Origin: Micromonospora endolithica
GTDB lineage: Bacteria; Actinomycetota; Actinomycetes; Mycobacteriales; Micromonosporaceae
Direction: 5' to 3'
Assembly: GCF_003626595.1 (NCBI RefSeq)
Contig: NZ_RBAK01000006.1
Coordinates: 186,001 to 250,000, forward strand
DNA: 64,000 bases
The notes beneath the pieces were generated by a model that was not told the DNA's origin, searched no databases, and saw nothing but the letters and a program-made list of their open reading frames with translations. A program made the translations under genes and the position numbers. The first letter of the stretch is position 1, and each line of letters opens with the position of its first letter. Shown one piece after another: positions 1-8,937 of the stretch.

Positions 1-1
1 G

Positions 2-376
2 CTGGCCGCGGGGATAGCCGCTGCCGGCCCCGGGGCGCGGATCGGCGACATCTCCCACGCCATCGGCTCGACCCTGCACGGTGCGGGCTACTCGGTCAAC
101 ACCGAGTTCGGCGGCCACGGTGTCGGTTCGACGATGCACCAGGACCCGCACGTGTCGAACACGGGACGACCCGGCCGTGGCTACCGCCTGCGCCCCGGGC
201 TGCTGCTGGCACTGGAGCCGTGGGTCATGGCGGACACCGCCGCCCTCGTCACCGACGCCGACGGATGGACGCTCCGGAGCGCGACCGGCTGCCGGACCGC
301 CCACAGTGAGCACACGATCGCCATCACCGACGACGGAGTCGAGATCCTCACCCTGCCGGAGCGGACGCCTCGGTGA
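2..376 (+). CDS. map: methionine aminopeptidase, C-terminal part (5' end outside window)
   Basis: Only the last ~124 codons are in the window; the frame is open from base 2 to the TGA at 374-376. Visible text includes GARIGDISHAIG, the metal/active-site stretch GGHGVGSTMHQDPHVSN and the late LLALEPWV segment, the order expected in the pita-bread fold of M24 methionine aminopeptidases. The family removes initiator Met from nascent proteins in the cytosol using two metal ions. The His in GGHGVG and the Glu in ALEPW correspond to conserved metal or catalytic positions. The methyltransferase that follows has its own RBS. The assignment to Map rather than another M24 peptidase (for example a Xaa-Pro peptidase) rests on this C-terminal motif pattern. 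Confidence 0.85.
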   Translation: MAAGIAAAGPGARIGDISHAIGSTLHGAGYSVNTEFGGHGVGSTMHQDPHVSNTGRPGRGYRLRPGLLLALEPWVMADTAALVTDADGWTLRSATGCRTAHSEHTIAITDDGVEILTLPERTPR

Positions 377-529
377 GCCGTGGCGGCGGCGGTCCCGTCG
401 CTGCCCCGCGGTGCCGGGCGGGTGGCGCGGATTCTCCGCTTTCTATACCGTGGCACGGTCGCGGCGGCCACATCCCCGACCGGGCTCGCCGCGACGGAGG
501 CGGCGTACGCAGTCGGGAGCGAGGGGTTC

Positions 530-1366
530 GTGGTGACCAACGACTCGCCCACGGTCAACCGGCCTGAGGTCGGCGAGGTCGACGTGCAGCAGAAGATCGA
601 CACGTCGGTGCCGCACTCGGCACGGATCTGGAACTACTGGCTCGGCGGCAAGGACAACTTCGCGGTCGACCGCGAGGCCGGCGACCAGTACCGGCAGGTC
701 TTTCCCGGCGTCGTCGACGTCGCCCGTGCCTCCCGGCAGTTCCTGGTCCGGTCGATCACGTTCCTCGCCGCCGAGGCGGGCGTCCGTCAGTTCCTCGATG
801 TCGGCACCGGGCTGCCGACGGCCGACAACACCCACGAGGTGGCGCAGCGGATCGCCCCGGAGGCGCGGATCGTCTACGTCGACAGTGATCCGCTGGTGCT
901 GGTGCACGCCCGGGCCCTACTGGTCAGCACGGCCGAGGGCCGGACCTCCTACATCGACGCCGACCTGCACGATCCCGCCGCGATCATCGCGGAGGCCGGC
1001 CGGACGCTCGACCTCGGGCAGCCGATCGGCCTCATCCTCAGCGGCGTCATGGGCCACGTGCCCGACTACGAGAGGGCCCGATCGATCGCACGGCAGCTGC
1101 TGGCGCCGCTGCCGGCCGGCAGTTACCTCTCACTCAACGACGGCACCAGCCTGATCAGCCCCGAGATGCGGCAGGCGCAGGACGACTACAACGACACCGG
1201 GGCGGCTACGTACACGCTGCGCACGCCCGAGCAGATCGCCGGGTTCTTCGAGGGCCTCGAACTGGTGGAGCCGGGCGTCGTGCCGTGCCCGCGGTGGCGA
1301 CCCGACGACGCGGTCGACACGCCCGCCGACATCGACGCCTTCGGCGGGGTGGGCCGCAAGCGCTGA
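530..1366 (+). CDS. DUF574-type SAM-dependent methyltransferase (paralogue 1)
   Basis: 278 aa if started at GTG 530, which has the purine-rich GAGGGG about 5 bases upstream. The frame stays open back to 380, but the extra N-terminus has no family likeness. The protein has the family hallmark YWLGGKDNFAVDRE near residue 40, then FLDVGTGLPTADNTHEVA (SAM-binding glycine loop) and VYVDSDPLVLVHAR (acidic ribose-binding region). These place it in the SAM-dependent methyltransferase family known as DUF574/Methyltransf_19, which is numerous in Streptomyces and Micromonospora; substrates are unknown. A second copy with the same motifs lies at 38043-38888. The protein is presumably cytosolic, as no signal peptide or membrane segment is visible. 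Confidence 0.85.
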   Translation: MVTNDSPTVNRPEVGEVDVQQKIDTSVPHSARIWNYWLGGKDNFAVDREAGDQYRQVFPGVVDVARASRQFLVRSITFLAAEAGVRQFLDVGTGLPTADNTHEVAQRIAPEARIVYVDSDPLVLVHARALLVSTAEGRTSYIDADLHDPAAIIAEAGRTLDLGQPIGLILSGVMGHVPDYERARSIARQLLAPLPAGSYLSLNDGTSLISPEMRQAQDDYNDTGAATYTLRTPEQIAGFFEGLELVEPGVVPCPRWRPDDAVDTPADIDAFGGVGRKR

Positions 1367-1596
1367 GGCGGCGGCCAGGCTCACCCGGAGCGGCGCGGCC
1401 CGGGCGGCCCGGGGCGGCGCGGTGCTGCCCCGGACGACGAGAGCGGTGCCAAGTTCGTATCTCGCCTGGGCCGGCGGATGACCGTCGGTCAGGGTCAGCG
1501 CGAGTCGAGCGGCGGTGGCCCCCGATCTCGTGGGAAGGGCCGTCGCACCGTGGCCAGCGGTGCCCGCCACGTGGGTCACGCTTTCGTGGTGCGGTG

Positions 1597-1614
1597 AATG
1601 TTTTCGATAACATT
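1597..1614. promoter_or_regulatory. candidate LacI-family operator (AATGTT-N6-AACATT)
   Basis: Perfect 6-6-6 inverted repeat AATGTTTTCGATAACATT inside an AT-rich patch in very GC-rich DNA. The core TGTTTTCGATAACA differs at one position from the symmetric TGTTATCGATAACA, a form typical of LacI-family operators. It is upstream of secreted glycosidase genes, where such repressors commonly act. The cognate regulator is not in the window. Confidence 0.45.
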
Positions 1615-1833
1615 TTCTTGCCGCAGCCAAGGGGTCTTCGCCGGTGCAAGGGCTCGCCGGGCGGTCGGCGGATCGTGACGCGGGAGGACACTTCCGCGAA
1701 ACATCACCGACACGTCTTGACTGCCGGCGCTTGCATCCACGACAGTCTATGAGGGCGAGGTGACGCGCGGTCGGGAGCCCGGCGCGCCGGCCCGCACCCC
1801 GGATGGCGACGTCGTGGTGTGAGTGGGCTACTC

Positions 1834-1849
1834 CTGTTAGCGCTAACAG
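1834..1849. promoter_or_regulatory. LacI-family operator, perfect 16-bp palindrome
   Basis: CTGTTAGCGCTAACAG is a perfect palindrome with the central CG and TAGCGCTA core typical of LacI-family sugar repressors. It lies ~120 bp upstream of a TAT-signal relic (GTG 1972) and ~500 bp upstream of the GH43 gene. This fits sugar-responsive control of the original secreted glycosidase gene and possibly of the whole 2348-6906 unit. Confidence 0.65.
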
Positions 1850-1971
1850 AAGTCACGGTGACGATCGGTCGCACCCCCGGGTCGGACCCGCCGGCGGCGT
1901 TCACCGGCCCGCCCGCGCCCGTGCTCGACCAATCCACACCAGAAGCAGGACGGCAGAGAGGCCTCAGTATC

Positions 1972-2332
1972 GTGGCGATCAGTCGACGAGCACTCGTCAG
2001 GGCCGCTGCCGCGTCGGGCGCGCCCACACCGAACATCGGCGGCGGCTCGTGGACGTCGCTCCACCAGCGTGACTACCCCCCCGCCGCTGAACGCCAGGCA
2101 CGGCTCGATTCTCGGGATCAGCGACGCCGAGTACGACGGGTTGGTGTCCCGGTGGGGCACCACCCAACTGGGTGCGACTCAAGTCGTCGAACTTCCCGGA
2201 CCACGTCGTACGCCACGCCAACAACATCGGCCGCGTCGACCCGTACCCGCGCGCCGCCGGGCTGGCGACCCGCTCAGCGCGAGTGCCGGCGCGACCGACC
2301 GGCAGGACGCCACCTTCCGCATCACGGCCTGA
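1972..2332 (+). pseudogene. relic of a secreted glycosidase: TAT signal start plus broken AbfB/CBM42 module
   Basis: A GTG at 1972, preceded by AGAGAGG, opens MAISRRALVRAAAASGA, a classic twin-arginine signal start in frame 1. The frame then loses meaning. Frame 2 (about 2087-2165) reads RHGSILGISDAEYDGLVSRW, frame 3 (about 2169-2243) reads WVRLKSSNFPDHVVRHANN, and frame 2 again (about 2276-2332) reads GATDRQDATFRITA with a stop at 2332. The SNFP-x-RH-N and DATFR motifs are the repeat signature of AbfB (CBM42) arabinose-binding modules. A signal peptide sitting directly against a frameshifted C-terminal module, with no catalytic domain between, indicates a large internal deletion plus indels. 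The AbfB call rests on motif recognition only. Confidence 0.5.
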
Positions 2333-2347
2333 CCGAGGGAGACCATC

Positions 2348-4086
2348 GTGACGACGAGATTCCTGCGACGGGGCGTCGCCCTGCTCGCGAGCCTGCTCTG
2401 CGTGGTCCTGCTGGGGCCGGCCGCGACCCGGGCGGACAACCCCATCGTCCAGACCATCTACACCGCCGACCCGGCGCCGCTGGTGCACGACGGACGGGTC
2501 TACCTCTACACCGGCCACGACGAGGACGGCTCGACGTACTTCACCATGCGCGACTGGCGTGTCTTCTCGTCGGCGGACATGGTCAACTGGACCGACCACG
2601 GTTCGCCGATGAGCCTGGCCACCTTCAGTTGGGCCAGTGCCGACGCGTGGGCCGGCCACACCGTCCACCGCAACGGCCGCTTCTACTGGTACGTGCCGGT
2701 CAAGAACCGGGCCACCGGGCGGATGGCGATCGGCGTCGCGGTCGCCGACAGCCCCACCGGCCCGTTCCGGGACGCGATCGGCCGGCCACTGGTGGAGAAC
2801 GGCGAGATCGACCCGCACGCGTTCGTCGACGACAACGGGCAGGCGTACCTGTACTGGGGCAACCCGAACCTGTGGTACGTGCGGCTGAACGCCGACATGA
2901 TCTCGTTCTCCGGGGCGCCGACCCAGATCCCGCTCACCACCGCCGGATTCGGCGCGCGCAGCGGAAACACCAGCCGCCCACCCTGTACGAGGAGGGGCCG
3001 TGGGTCTACAAGCGCGATGGCGTCTACTACAACGTCTTCGCGGCGGAGTGCTGCGCGGAGTTCATCGGCTACTCCACCGCCCCCGGCCCGACCGGCCCGT
3101 GGACCTACCGCGGGACGGTCATGCCACGCCAGGGCGGCAGCTTCACCAACCATGCCGGCGTCATCGACTTCCACGGCGGCTCGTACTTCTTCTACCACAA
3201 CGGCGCACTGCCCGGCGGCGGCGGCTTCACCCGCTCGGTGGCGGTGGAGAAGTTCAGCTACCGGTCCGACGGCACCATCCCGACGATCAACATGACCACC
3301 ACCGGCGCACCGCAGGTCGGCACCCTCAACCCGTACGTGCGCCAGGAGGCCGAGACGATCGCCTGGGCCTCCGGTGTGGAGACCGAGCCGGCCAGTGAGG
3401 GGGGCATGAACGTCGGCTGGATCGAGAACGGCGACCACATCAAGGTCAAGGGTGTCGCGTTCGGCGCCGGCGCCACCTCGTTCACCGCCCGGGTGGCATC
3501 GGCGACCAGCGGGGGCCGCATCGAGGTGCGGCTGGGCAGCCCCGGTGGCACGACCGTGGGCACCTGCACCGTCGGGGGCACCGGTGGCTGGCAGACCTGG
3601 ACCACGGTCACCTGCCTGGTCAGCGGCGCCACCGGCATCCAGGACCTGTACCTGCGGTTCGCCGGCGACAGCGGCAACCTGTTCAACGTCAACTGGTGGC
3701 AGTTCCACCAGGGAACCGGCGCGACACCCCCGCCGCCCCCCACCACGCCGCCCCCGACGGCGGCACCACCGACCACGCCGCCGCCGACCGGCGCGGGCTG
3801 CACCGCCGCCTACCGCACCGTCAACACCTGGGGCGGCGGCTTCCAGGGCGAGGTCACGGTGACCGCCGGCGCGGCGGCGATCAGCGGGTGGACCGTCCGC
3901 TGGACCCTGGCCGGTGGCCAGACCGTCACCCAGGTCTGGAACGGCACGCTGAGCACCAGCGGCTCGACCGCCGCGGTGACCAACGCCGGCCACAACGGCG
4001 CGCTCCCGGCGACCGGGTCGACCACGTTCGGATTCATCGGCGGCGGCACGCCGTCGACCCCGTCACTCACCTGCACCCCGGCCTGA
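2348..4086 (+). pseudogene. secreted GH43-CBM6-CBM2 arabinofuranosidase/xylosidase interrupted by a -1 frameshift near 2977
   Basis: GTG 2348 follows GAGGGAG and opens a Sec signal (about residues 1-27), then a GH43 propeller. ADPAPLVHDG holds the putative general base Asp and EIDPHAFVDD the pKa-setting Asp. After NTSRP the frame runs into nonsense, but the next frame continues with TLYEEGPWVYK (putative acid Glu). It goes on through the rest of GH43, a CBM6 (VRQEAETIAW to NWWQF), a PTTPPP linker and a C-terminal CBM2 ending at TGA 4086. Restoring one C in the CCC run at 2977-2979 rejoins both halves into about 579 aa. Without it, base and acid residues lie on different polypeptides, so neither part should work. 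Homologues act on arabinoxylan side chains. A sequencing error is possible. Confidence 0.75.
3835..3869 (+). repeat. 35-bp exact repeat in CBM2 coding sequence (copy 1)
   Basis: The bases encoding GGFQGEVTVTAG in the CBM2 of the GH43 gene are identical over 35 nt to 6646-6680 in the GH95 gene, in the same reading frame of the same domain. This indicates recent duplication or gene conversion of CBM2 modules. Confidence 0.85.
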
Positions 4087-4098
4087 GGAGCTACGTCC

Positions 4099-6906
4099 AT
4101 GCCTGACATGACACGAAGGAACGTGCTGAGGGCCGGCGCGACGGGCGCGGGCGCCGCGTTGCTGCCGGTCGCCTGGACCGCCACCGCCCGCGCCGGTGCC
4201 CAGGCGCCGCCGCAGGTGACGGCCGCCGGTGACATGGCACTGTGGTACGACGAGCCGGCGGGCAGCGACTGGCTCCGTGCGCTGCCGATCGGCAACGGGC
4301 GCCTCGGCGCCATGGTGTTCGGCAATGTCGACACCGAGCGGCTCCAGCTCAACGAGGACACCGTCTGGGCCGGCGGCCCGTACGACTCCGCCAACACCCG
4401 CGGCGCGGCCAACCTGGCCGAGATCCGGCGGCGGGTCTTCGCCGACCAGTGGAGCCAGGCGCAGGACCTGATCAACCAGACCATGATGGGCACCCCGGGC
4501 GGCCAACTCGCCTACCAGCCGGTGGGCAACCTGCGGCTCGCCCTCGGCTCCGCCAGCGGCGCGTCGCAATACCACCGGACGCTCGACCTCACCACCGCCA
4601 CCGCCACCGCCACCTACGTGCAGAACGGAATCCGGTACCAGCGTGAGGTGTTCGCCAGCGCACCCGACCAGGTGATCGTGATCCGGTTGACCGCCGACCA
4701 GGCCAACTCGATCACCTTCAACGCCACCTTCGACAGCCCGCAACGGACCACCGTGTCGAGCCCGGACTCCGCCACCATCGCCCTCGACGGCATCTCCGGC
4801 GCCATGGAGGGCGTCAACGGCTCGGTGCGATTCCTCGCGCTGGCCCACGCCACCGCGACGGGCGGCACGGTGAGCAGCTCCGGCGGCACCCTGCGCGTCT
4901 CCGCCGCCACGAGCGTGACCGTCCTGGTCTCGATCGGCTCCAGCTACGTCAACTACCGCATCGTCAACGGCGACCACCAGGGCATCGCCCGTACCCGGCT
5001 CACCGCCGCCCGAGCCGTGGGCATCGACCAGCTGCGCAGCCGCCACCTCGCCGACTACCAGGCGCTGTTCAACCGGGTGACGATCAACCTGGGGCGGACG
5101 GCCGCGGCCGACCAGCCGACCGACGTGCGGATCGCGCAGCACGCGAGCGTCGACGACCCGCAGTTCTCCGCCCTGCTGTTCCAGTACGGGCGGTACCTGC
5201 TGATCTCGTCCTCGCGGCCGGGCACCCAGCCGGCGAACCTCCAGGGCATCTGGAACGACTCGATGACGCCGCCCTGGGACTCGAAGTACACCATCAACGC
5301 GAACCTGCCGATGAACTACTGGCCGGCCGACACGACCAACCTGCCGGAGTGTTTCCTGCCGGTCTTCGACATGGTCCGGGACCTGACGGTGACCGGCGGG
5401 CGGGTCGCCCAGGCGCAGTACGGTGCCGGCGGCTGGGTCACCCACCACAACACCGACGGGTGGCGGGGCGCCTCGGTGGTCGACGGGGCCTTCTGGGGCA
5501 TGTGGCAGACCGGCGGCGCCTGGCTGGCCACCCTCATCTGGGAGCACTACCTGTTCACCGGTGACACCGGCTTCCTCCAGACCAACTACCCGGCCCTGAA
5601 GGGCGCCGCGCAGTTCTTCCTGGACACCCTGGTCACCCACCCGACGCTCGGATATCTGGTCACCAACCCGTCGAACTCGCCGGAACTGGCCCACCACGCG
5701 AACGTCAGCGTCTGCGCCGGTCCCACCATGGACAACCAGATCCTGCGCGACCTGTTCGACGCCGCGGCCCGCGCCAGCGAGGTGCTCGGCGTCGACCCCA
5801 CGTTCCGCTCCCAGGTGCGTACGGCCAGGGACCGGTTGCCCCCGACGCGGATCGGCTCGCGGGGCAACGTCCAGGAGTGGCTCGCCGACTGGATCGAAAC
5901 CGAGCGCAACCACCGGCACGTCTCCCACCTGTACGGGCTGCACCCCAGCAACCAGATCACCCGGCGCGGTACCCCGCAGCTGTACGAGGCGGCCCGCCGG
6001 ACGCTGGAGCTGCGCGGCGACGACGGGACCGGCTGGTCGTTGGCCTGGAAAATCAACTACTGGGCCCGGTTGGAGGACGCCGCCCGCGCGCACAAGCTGG
6101 TCCGGGACCTGGTGCGGACCGACCGGCTCGCGCCGAACATGTTCGACCTGCACCCACCGTTCCAGATCGACGGCAACTTCGGCGCCACCTCGGGCATCGC
6201 CGAGATGCTGCTGCACAGCCACAACGGCGAGCTGCACCTGCTGCCCGCGCTGCCGACCGCATGGCCCACCGGCCAGGTCGCCGGCCTGCGCGGTCGTGGC
6301 GGATACACCGTCGGAGTGGCCTGGACGAGCGGGCAGGCCGACGAGATCCGCGTCCGCGCCGACCGGGACGGCACGGTACGGCTGCGCTGCCGGCTGTTCA
6401 CCGGGAGCTTCACCCTCGTCGACGTCACCGACGACAGCACCCCGGCCACCACCCGACCGGAGACCGACGTCGTCCAACTGACCGTCCGGGCGGGCCACAC
6501 CTACCGCGCGGCACGGCCCGGTGTGACGCCGTCACCGACCCCGACCGGCACGCCCACGCCGAGCGCGACACCGTCTCCGACCCCGACGGACACCCCCGCC
6601 CCGTCCGGCGCGCGAGCGACGTACCGGGTCACGAACTCCTGGTCGGGCGGCTTCCAGGGCGAGGTCACGGTGACCGCCGGTGCCACCCCGATCCGCGGCT
6701 GGACCGTCACCTGGACGTTCCCCGACGGGCAGGCCGTGAGCCAGATCTGGGGCGGCGCGCACACCCAGAGCGGGGCGAACGTGCGGGTGACGAACGTCGA
6801 CTACAACGGGGCCTTGGCCGCCGGCGGCTCCACCACCTTCGGCTTCATCGGCACGGTGAACGGCGCCAACAACCCACCGACCAACATCGTCTGCACGACA
6901 ACCTGA
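4099..6906 (+). CDS. secreted GH95 alpha-L-fucosidase with C-terminal CBM2
   Basis: 935 aa. ATG 4099 follows GAGGAG, which overlaps the stop region of the GH43 gene, so the two are likely co-transcribed. The N-terminus TRRNVLRAGATGAGAALL is a twin-arginine signal. The GH95 N-terminal domain starts at LWYDEPAGSDWLRALPIGNG. The (alpha/alpha)6 barrel carries the conserved INANLPMNYWPAD stretch and FQIDGNFGATSG, where the Asp matches the catalytic Asp of characterised GH95 enzymes. A PTPT-rich linker (about 810-835) leads to a CBM2 (about 836-935). GH95 members remove alpha-1,2-linked L-fucose (some act on L-galactose). A cellulose-binding tag suggests work on fucosylated xyloglucan at the plant cell wall; the substrate is inferred. 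Confidence 0.88.
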   Translation: MPDMTRRNVLRAGATGAGAALLPVAWTATARAGAQAPPQVTAAGDMALWYDEPAGSDWLRALPIGNGRLGAMVFGNVDTERLQLNEDTVWAGGPYDSANTRGAANLAEIRRRVFADQWSQAQDLINQTMMGTPGGQLAYQPVGNLRLALGSASGASQYHRTLDLTTATATATYVQNGIRYQREVFASAPDQVIVIRLTADQANSITFNATFDSPQRTTVSSPDSATIALDGISGAMEGVNGSVRFLALAHATATGGTVSSSGGTLRVSAATSVTVLVSIGSSYVNYRIVNGDHQGIARTRLTAARAVGIDQLRSRHLADYQALFNRVTINLGRTAAADQPTDVRIAQHASVDDPQFSALLFQYGRYLLISSSRPGTQPANLQGIWNDSMTPPWDSKYTINANLPMNYWPADTTNLPECFLPVFDMVRDLTVTGGRVAQAQYGAGGWVTHHNTDGWRGASVVDGAFWGMWQTGGAWLATLIWEHYLFTGDTGFLQTNYPALKGAAQFFLDTLVTHPTLGYLVTNPSNSPELAHHANVSVCAGPTMDNQILRDLFDAAARASEVLGVDPTFRSQVRTARDRLPPTRIGSRGNVQEWLADWIETERNHRHVSHLYGLHPSNQITRRGTPQLYEAARRTLELRGDDGTGWSLAWKINYWARLEDAARAHKLVRDLVRTDRLAPNMFDLHPPFQIDGNFGATSGIAEMLLHSHNGELHLLPALPTAWPTGQVAGLRGRGGYTVGVAWTSGQADEIRVRADRDGTVRLRCRLFTGSFTLVDVTDDSTPATTRPETDVVQLTVRAGHTYRAARPGVTPSPTPTGTPTPSATPSPTPTDTPAPSGARATYRVTNSWSGGFQGEVTVTAGATPIRGWTVTWTFPDGQAVSQIWGGAHTQSGANVRVTNVDYNGALAAGGSTTFGFIGTVNGANNPPTNIVCTTT
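6646..6680 (+). repeat. 35-bp exact repeat in CBM2 coding sequence (copy 2)
   Basis: Second copy of the 35-nt identity shared with 3835-3869, within the C-terminal CBM2 of the GH95 fucosidase. Sequence on both sides diverges, so only the domain start is conserved at DNA level. Confidence 0.85.
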
Positions 6907-6987
6907 CCAGGCGCGCCTGAGCAGGGGCCCCGTCCGGGGACCGGGCACGGGACGCCACGGTCGCGACCTCGGCGGTACCGTGTCGCC

Positions 6988-7818
6988 GTGAGCGGGGGAA
7001 CGGTTGCCACACCTTCATCGCCGGCCGGTGCGCGTCTACCGGCGAGGGCTCCCGGCGTACGCCGGCGTCCCGGGTCCTGGTTCCTGACCTGCGCGCTGGT
7101 GACCGCCGGCCTGGTGCTGGGCGGGTGCTCCGGGCACCGCGACGGCGACTCGCTGGCGGTGGACAGCGCGGTGGCCGAGGCGGCGCGCCTCAAGGACGAC
7201 CTCGGTTACCGTGACCGGCCCCGGGACGCCGAGCACATCGCCGCGACCGAGGTCGCCCAGGAGGGGGCGGGCGACGGCACCGTCGGGCGTGAGCTGTTGG
7301 CCTGGTCGGGGCGAACGGCCGGCAGCGAGCAGGCCACCATCGACGTCCGGTTCGTCGCGGTGGTGGCCGCGCGGCCGGGGACGTCCTTCGGCACCCGCGG
7401 CCACTCCGCGGGCCGGGCCACGCGCTGCTACCGCTACCTGCTCCAACTCTATCGCTACACGTCGTACGACGAGATCGACTGCCCGTCGGTGACCACGCCC
7501 GCGCCGCCCCGCGCCGCACCGATCCCGAAGCTGCCCGACGACGGGCGCGAGCGGCTCACCGCGGCGCTGCGCACCGCCACACCCGACACCCTCGCCGGCG
7601 CGGTACGGGCGGCGTTTCCCGCCGAGCACATCACCGTCGACACCACCACGCACGAGGGTGCCCTCGTCGCCGCGGTCGGCGTACCCGCCGAGCGGGACTG
7701 CCTCCTCATGGTCAGGACACCCGACGGGAAGATCACGTCACCCGGGTACGACCGCATCTGGCTGGAGCCGGGCGAGACGGGATGCAAGACCGGGCTGTAC
7801 GTCTCACCGCCCCGTTGA
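6988..7818 (+). CDS. lipoprotein of unknown function
   Basis: 276 aa from GTG 6988. A long basic N-terminus is followed by a hydrophobic stretch and the lipobox LGGC near residue 47 (FLTCALVTAGLVLGGCSG), predicting lipid anchoring on the outer face of the membrane. Downstream are two soluble regions separated by a Pro-rich link (PAPPRAAPIPKLP, about residue 175). The second half has paired cysteines (ERDCLLM, ETGCKTG). I do not recognise the family. It starts ~80 bp after the GH95 gene and may belong to the same unit, but nothing ties it to polysaccharide use. Confidence 0.7.
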   Translation: MSGGTVATPSSPAGARLPARAPGVRRRPGSWFLTCALVTAGLVLGGCSGHRDGDSLAVDSAVAEAARLKDDLGYRDRPRDAEHIAATEVAQEGAGDGTVGRELLAWSGRTAGSEQATIDVRFVAVVAARPGTSFGTRGHSAGRATRCYRYLLQLYRYTSYDEIDCPSVTTPAPPRAAPIPKLPDDGRERLTAALRTATPDTLAGAVRAAFPAEHITVDTTTHEGALVAAVGVPAERDCLLMVRTPDGKITSPGYDRIWLEPGETGCKTGLYVSPPR

Positions 7819-8019
7819 CCTGCGGTTTTGCCGGATCCGAGCAGTGGTCTTACCGGCCGGGGAGCGGTACGACTGATACATCGACGCCACCCGCCGCTCG
7901 CGGTCGACGACCGGGTCTGCCCGGTGGCGCGATGTCAGTAGGAGGTACCGCTCATGTGTCGGGATCCTACGGGGCACCGCAACCGCAACCGCATTCGCGG
8001 AGCGGAACGGCGGACCCGG

Positions 8020-8937
8020 TCAGGTGGGAGTTCCACGTGGAGCAACCACGGATCTCGCCCGGGTTGCCACGCCAGACGGCGAAGGCTCGGGTCGGGACGC
8101 CCCGTCACCGGCGGGCACCGTGGCCGGCGCCGCCGGCGGGTCGGGTGCGGCGAAGATGACCGGCGCGCCGAACGCGGCCCTGCGTGCGGCGCGGCGCAGC
8201 GCGGTGAGCACCGCCGGGCCGGCGAGGACGATCGCCACGGCGGTGGTGATCGCCCGGCCGGTGTCCCACCCGAAGGTGGAGGTCACGGCGGTGAACACCG
8301 CGAAGCGGTGCAGGTTCTCCAGGACGGGTGCGCCCGCGACGTAGGAGAGCTGGGTGTCCGCGCCGACGCTGAACGGCCAGAACCACAGGTTCATCAGCAG
8401 GCCGTAGCCGTAGGCGGCCAGGACGCCGTACCCGGCCAGGACGGCGATCTCGGCCCGGCCGCGCAGCCGCGCCGGTAGCAGGCCGGCGCCGAGGCCGATC
8501 CAGGAGGCGGCCAGCATCTGGAACGGCAGCCACGGCCCGACGCCGGCGGTGAGCAGGGCGGAGGCGAACAGCGACGTCGAGCCGAGCAGGAAGCCGAATC
8601 CCGGCCCGAACACCCGCCCGGCGAGCACCAGCAGGAAAAAGACGGTCTCGATGCCGGCGGTGCCGGCGCCGAGCGGACGCAGCGCGGCGTTGACCGCGGC
8701 GAGCACACCGAGCATGGCCAGGGCCTTGCTGTCGATGCCGCCGGAGCTGAGTTCGGCCAGCACGAGCGCCACGAGCACCGGCAGCACCACGAGGAACACC
8801 AGCGGCGCCTCGTCGGTGCGCGCGGTGGTCTCCGGGCCGGCGGGGATGAAGAACGGCCAGGTGAAGGTGGCCAGCGCGGCGGCCGAGGCGAGGACCAGCA
8901 CGAGAGCCGTGCGCGGGGTGACCCGCAGGACGCTCAT
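8020..8937 (-). CDS. ECF transporter substrate-binding membrane subunit (S component), predicted cobalamin-specific
   Basis: 305 aa. ATG at 8937 overlaps the ATPase gene's stop. About six membrane helices are visible, with Gly-rich stretches such as FGPGFGFLLGS and the conserved-looking MNLWFWPF, then a charged, Ala/Pro-rich cytosolic tail after about residue 245. S components bind a vitamin in the membrane and dock on the EcfT/ATPase module. This one sits last in an operon of ecfT, fused ATPases and transcobalamin-like surface proteins behind a cobalamin riboswitch, so B12 or a corrinoid precursor is the most economical substrate. Specificity is inferred from context, not from sequence. The long tail is unusual for an S component. 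Confidence 0.75.
   Translation of the reverse strand: MSVLRVTPRTALVLVLASAAALATFTWPFFIPAGPETTARTDEAPLVFLVVLPVLVALVLAELSSGGIDSKALAMLGVLAAVNAALRPLGAGTAGIETVFFLLVLAGRVFGPGFGFLLGSTSLFASALLTAGVGPWLPFQMLAASWIGLGAGLLPARLRGRAEIAVLAGYGVLAAYGYGLLMNLWFWPFSVGADTQLSYVAGAPVLENLHRFAVFTAVTSTFGWDTGRAITTAVAIVLAGPAVLTALRRAARRAAFGAPVIFAAPDPPAAPATVPAGDGASRPEPSPSGVATRARSVVAPRGTPT

Larger units (their letters stand above)
1367..1971. other. non-coding stretch carrying two LacI-type operators
   Basis: About 600 bases between the methyltransferase and a glycosidase relic with no convincing gene; the open frames here lack motifs and a ribosome binding site. It contains an unusually AT-rich patch around 1594-1620 and two inverted repeats annotated separately (1597-1614 and 1834-1849). 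It reads as the regulatory region of the polysaccharide-degradation genes that follow. Confidence 0.6.

Noticed and set aside
4063..6498. 811-codon open frame on the minus strand
   Set aside because: Lies wholly antisense to the GH95 gene; composition is low-complexity Val/Arg/Gly with no motif, a usual shadow of GC-rich coding DNA.
7954..8478. Plus-strand open frame with a good AGGAGG upstream of ATG 7954
   Set aside because: Only the RBS is attractive; the peptide is Arg-rich, motif-free and mostly antisense to the ECF S-component gene. A very short peptide cannot be excluded.
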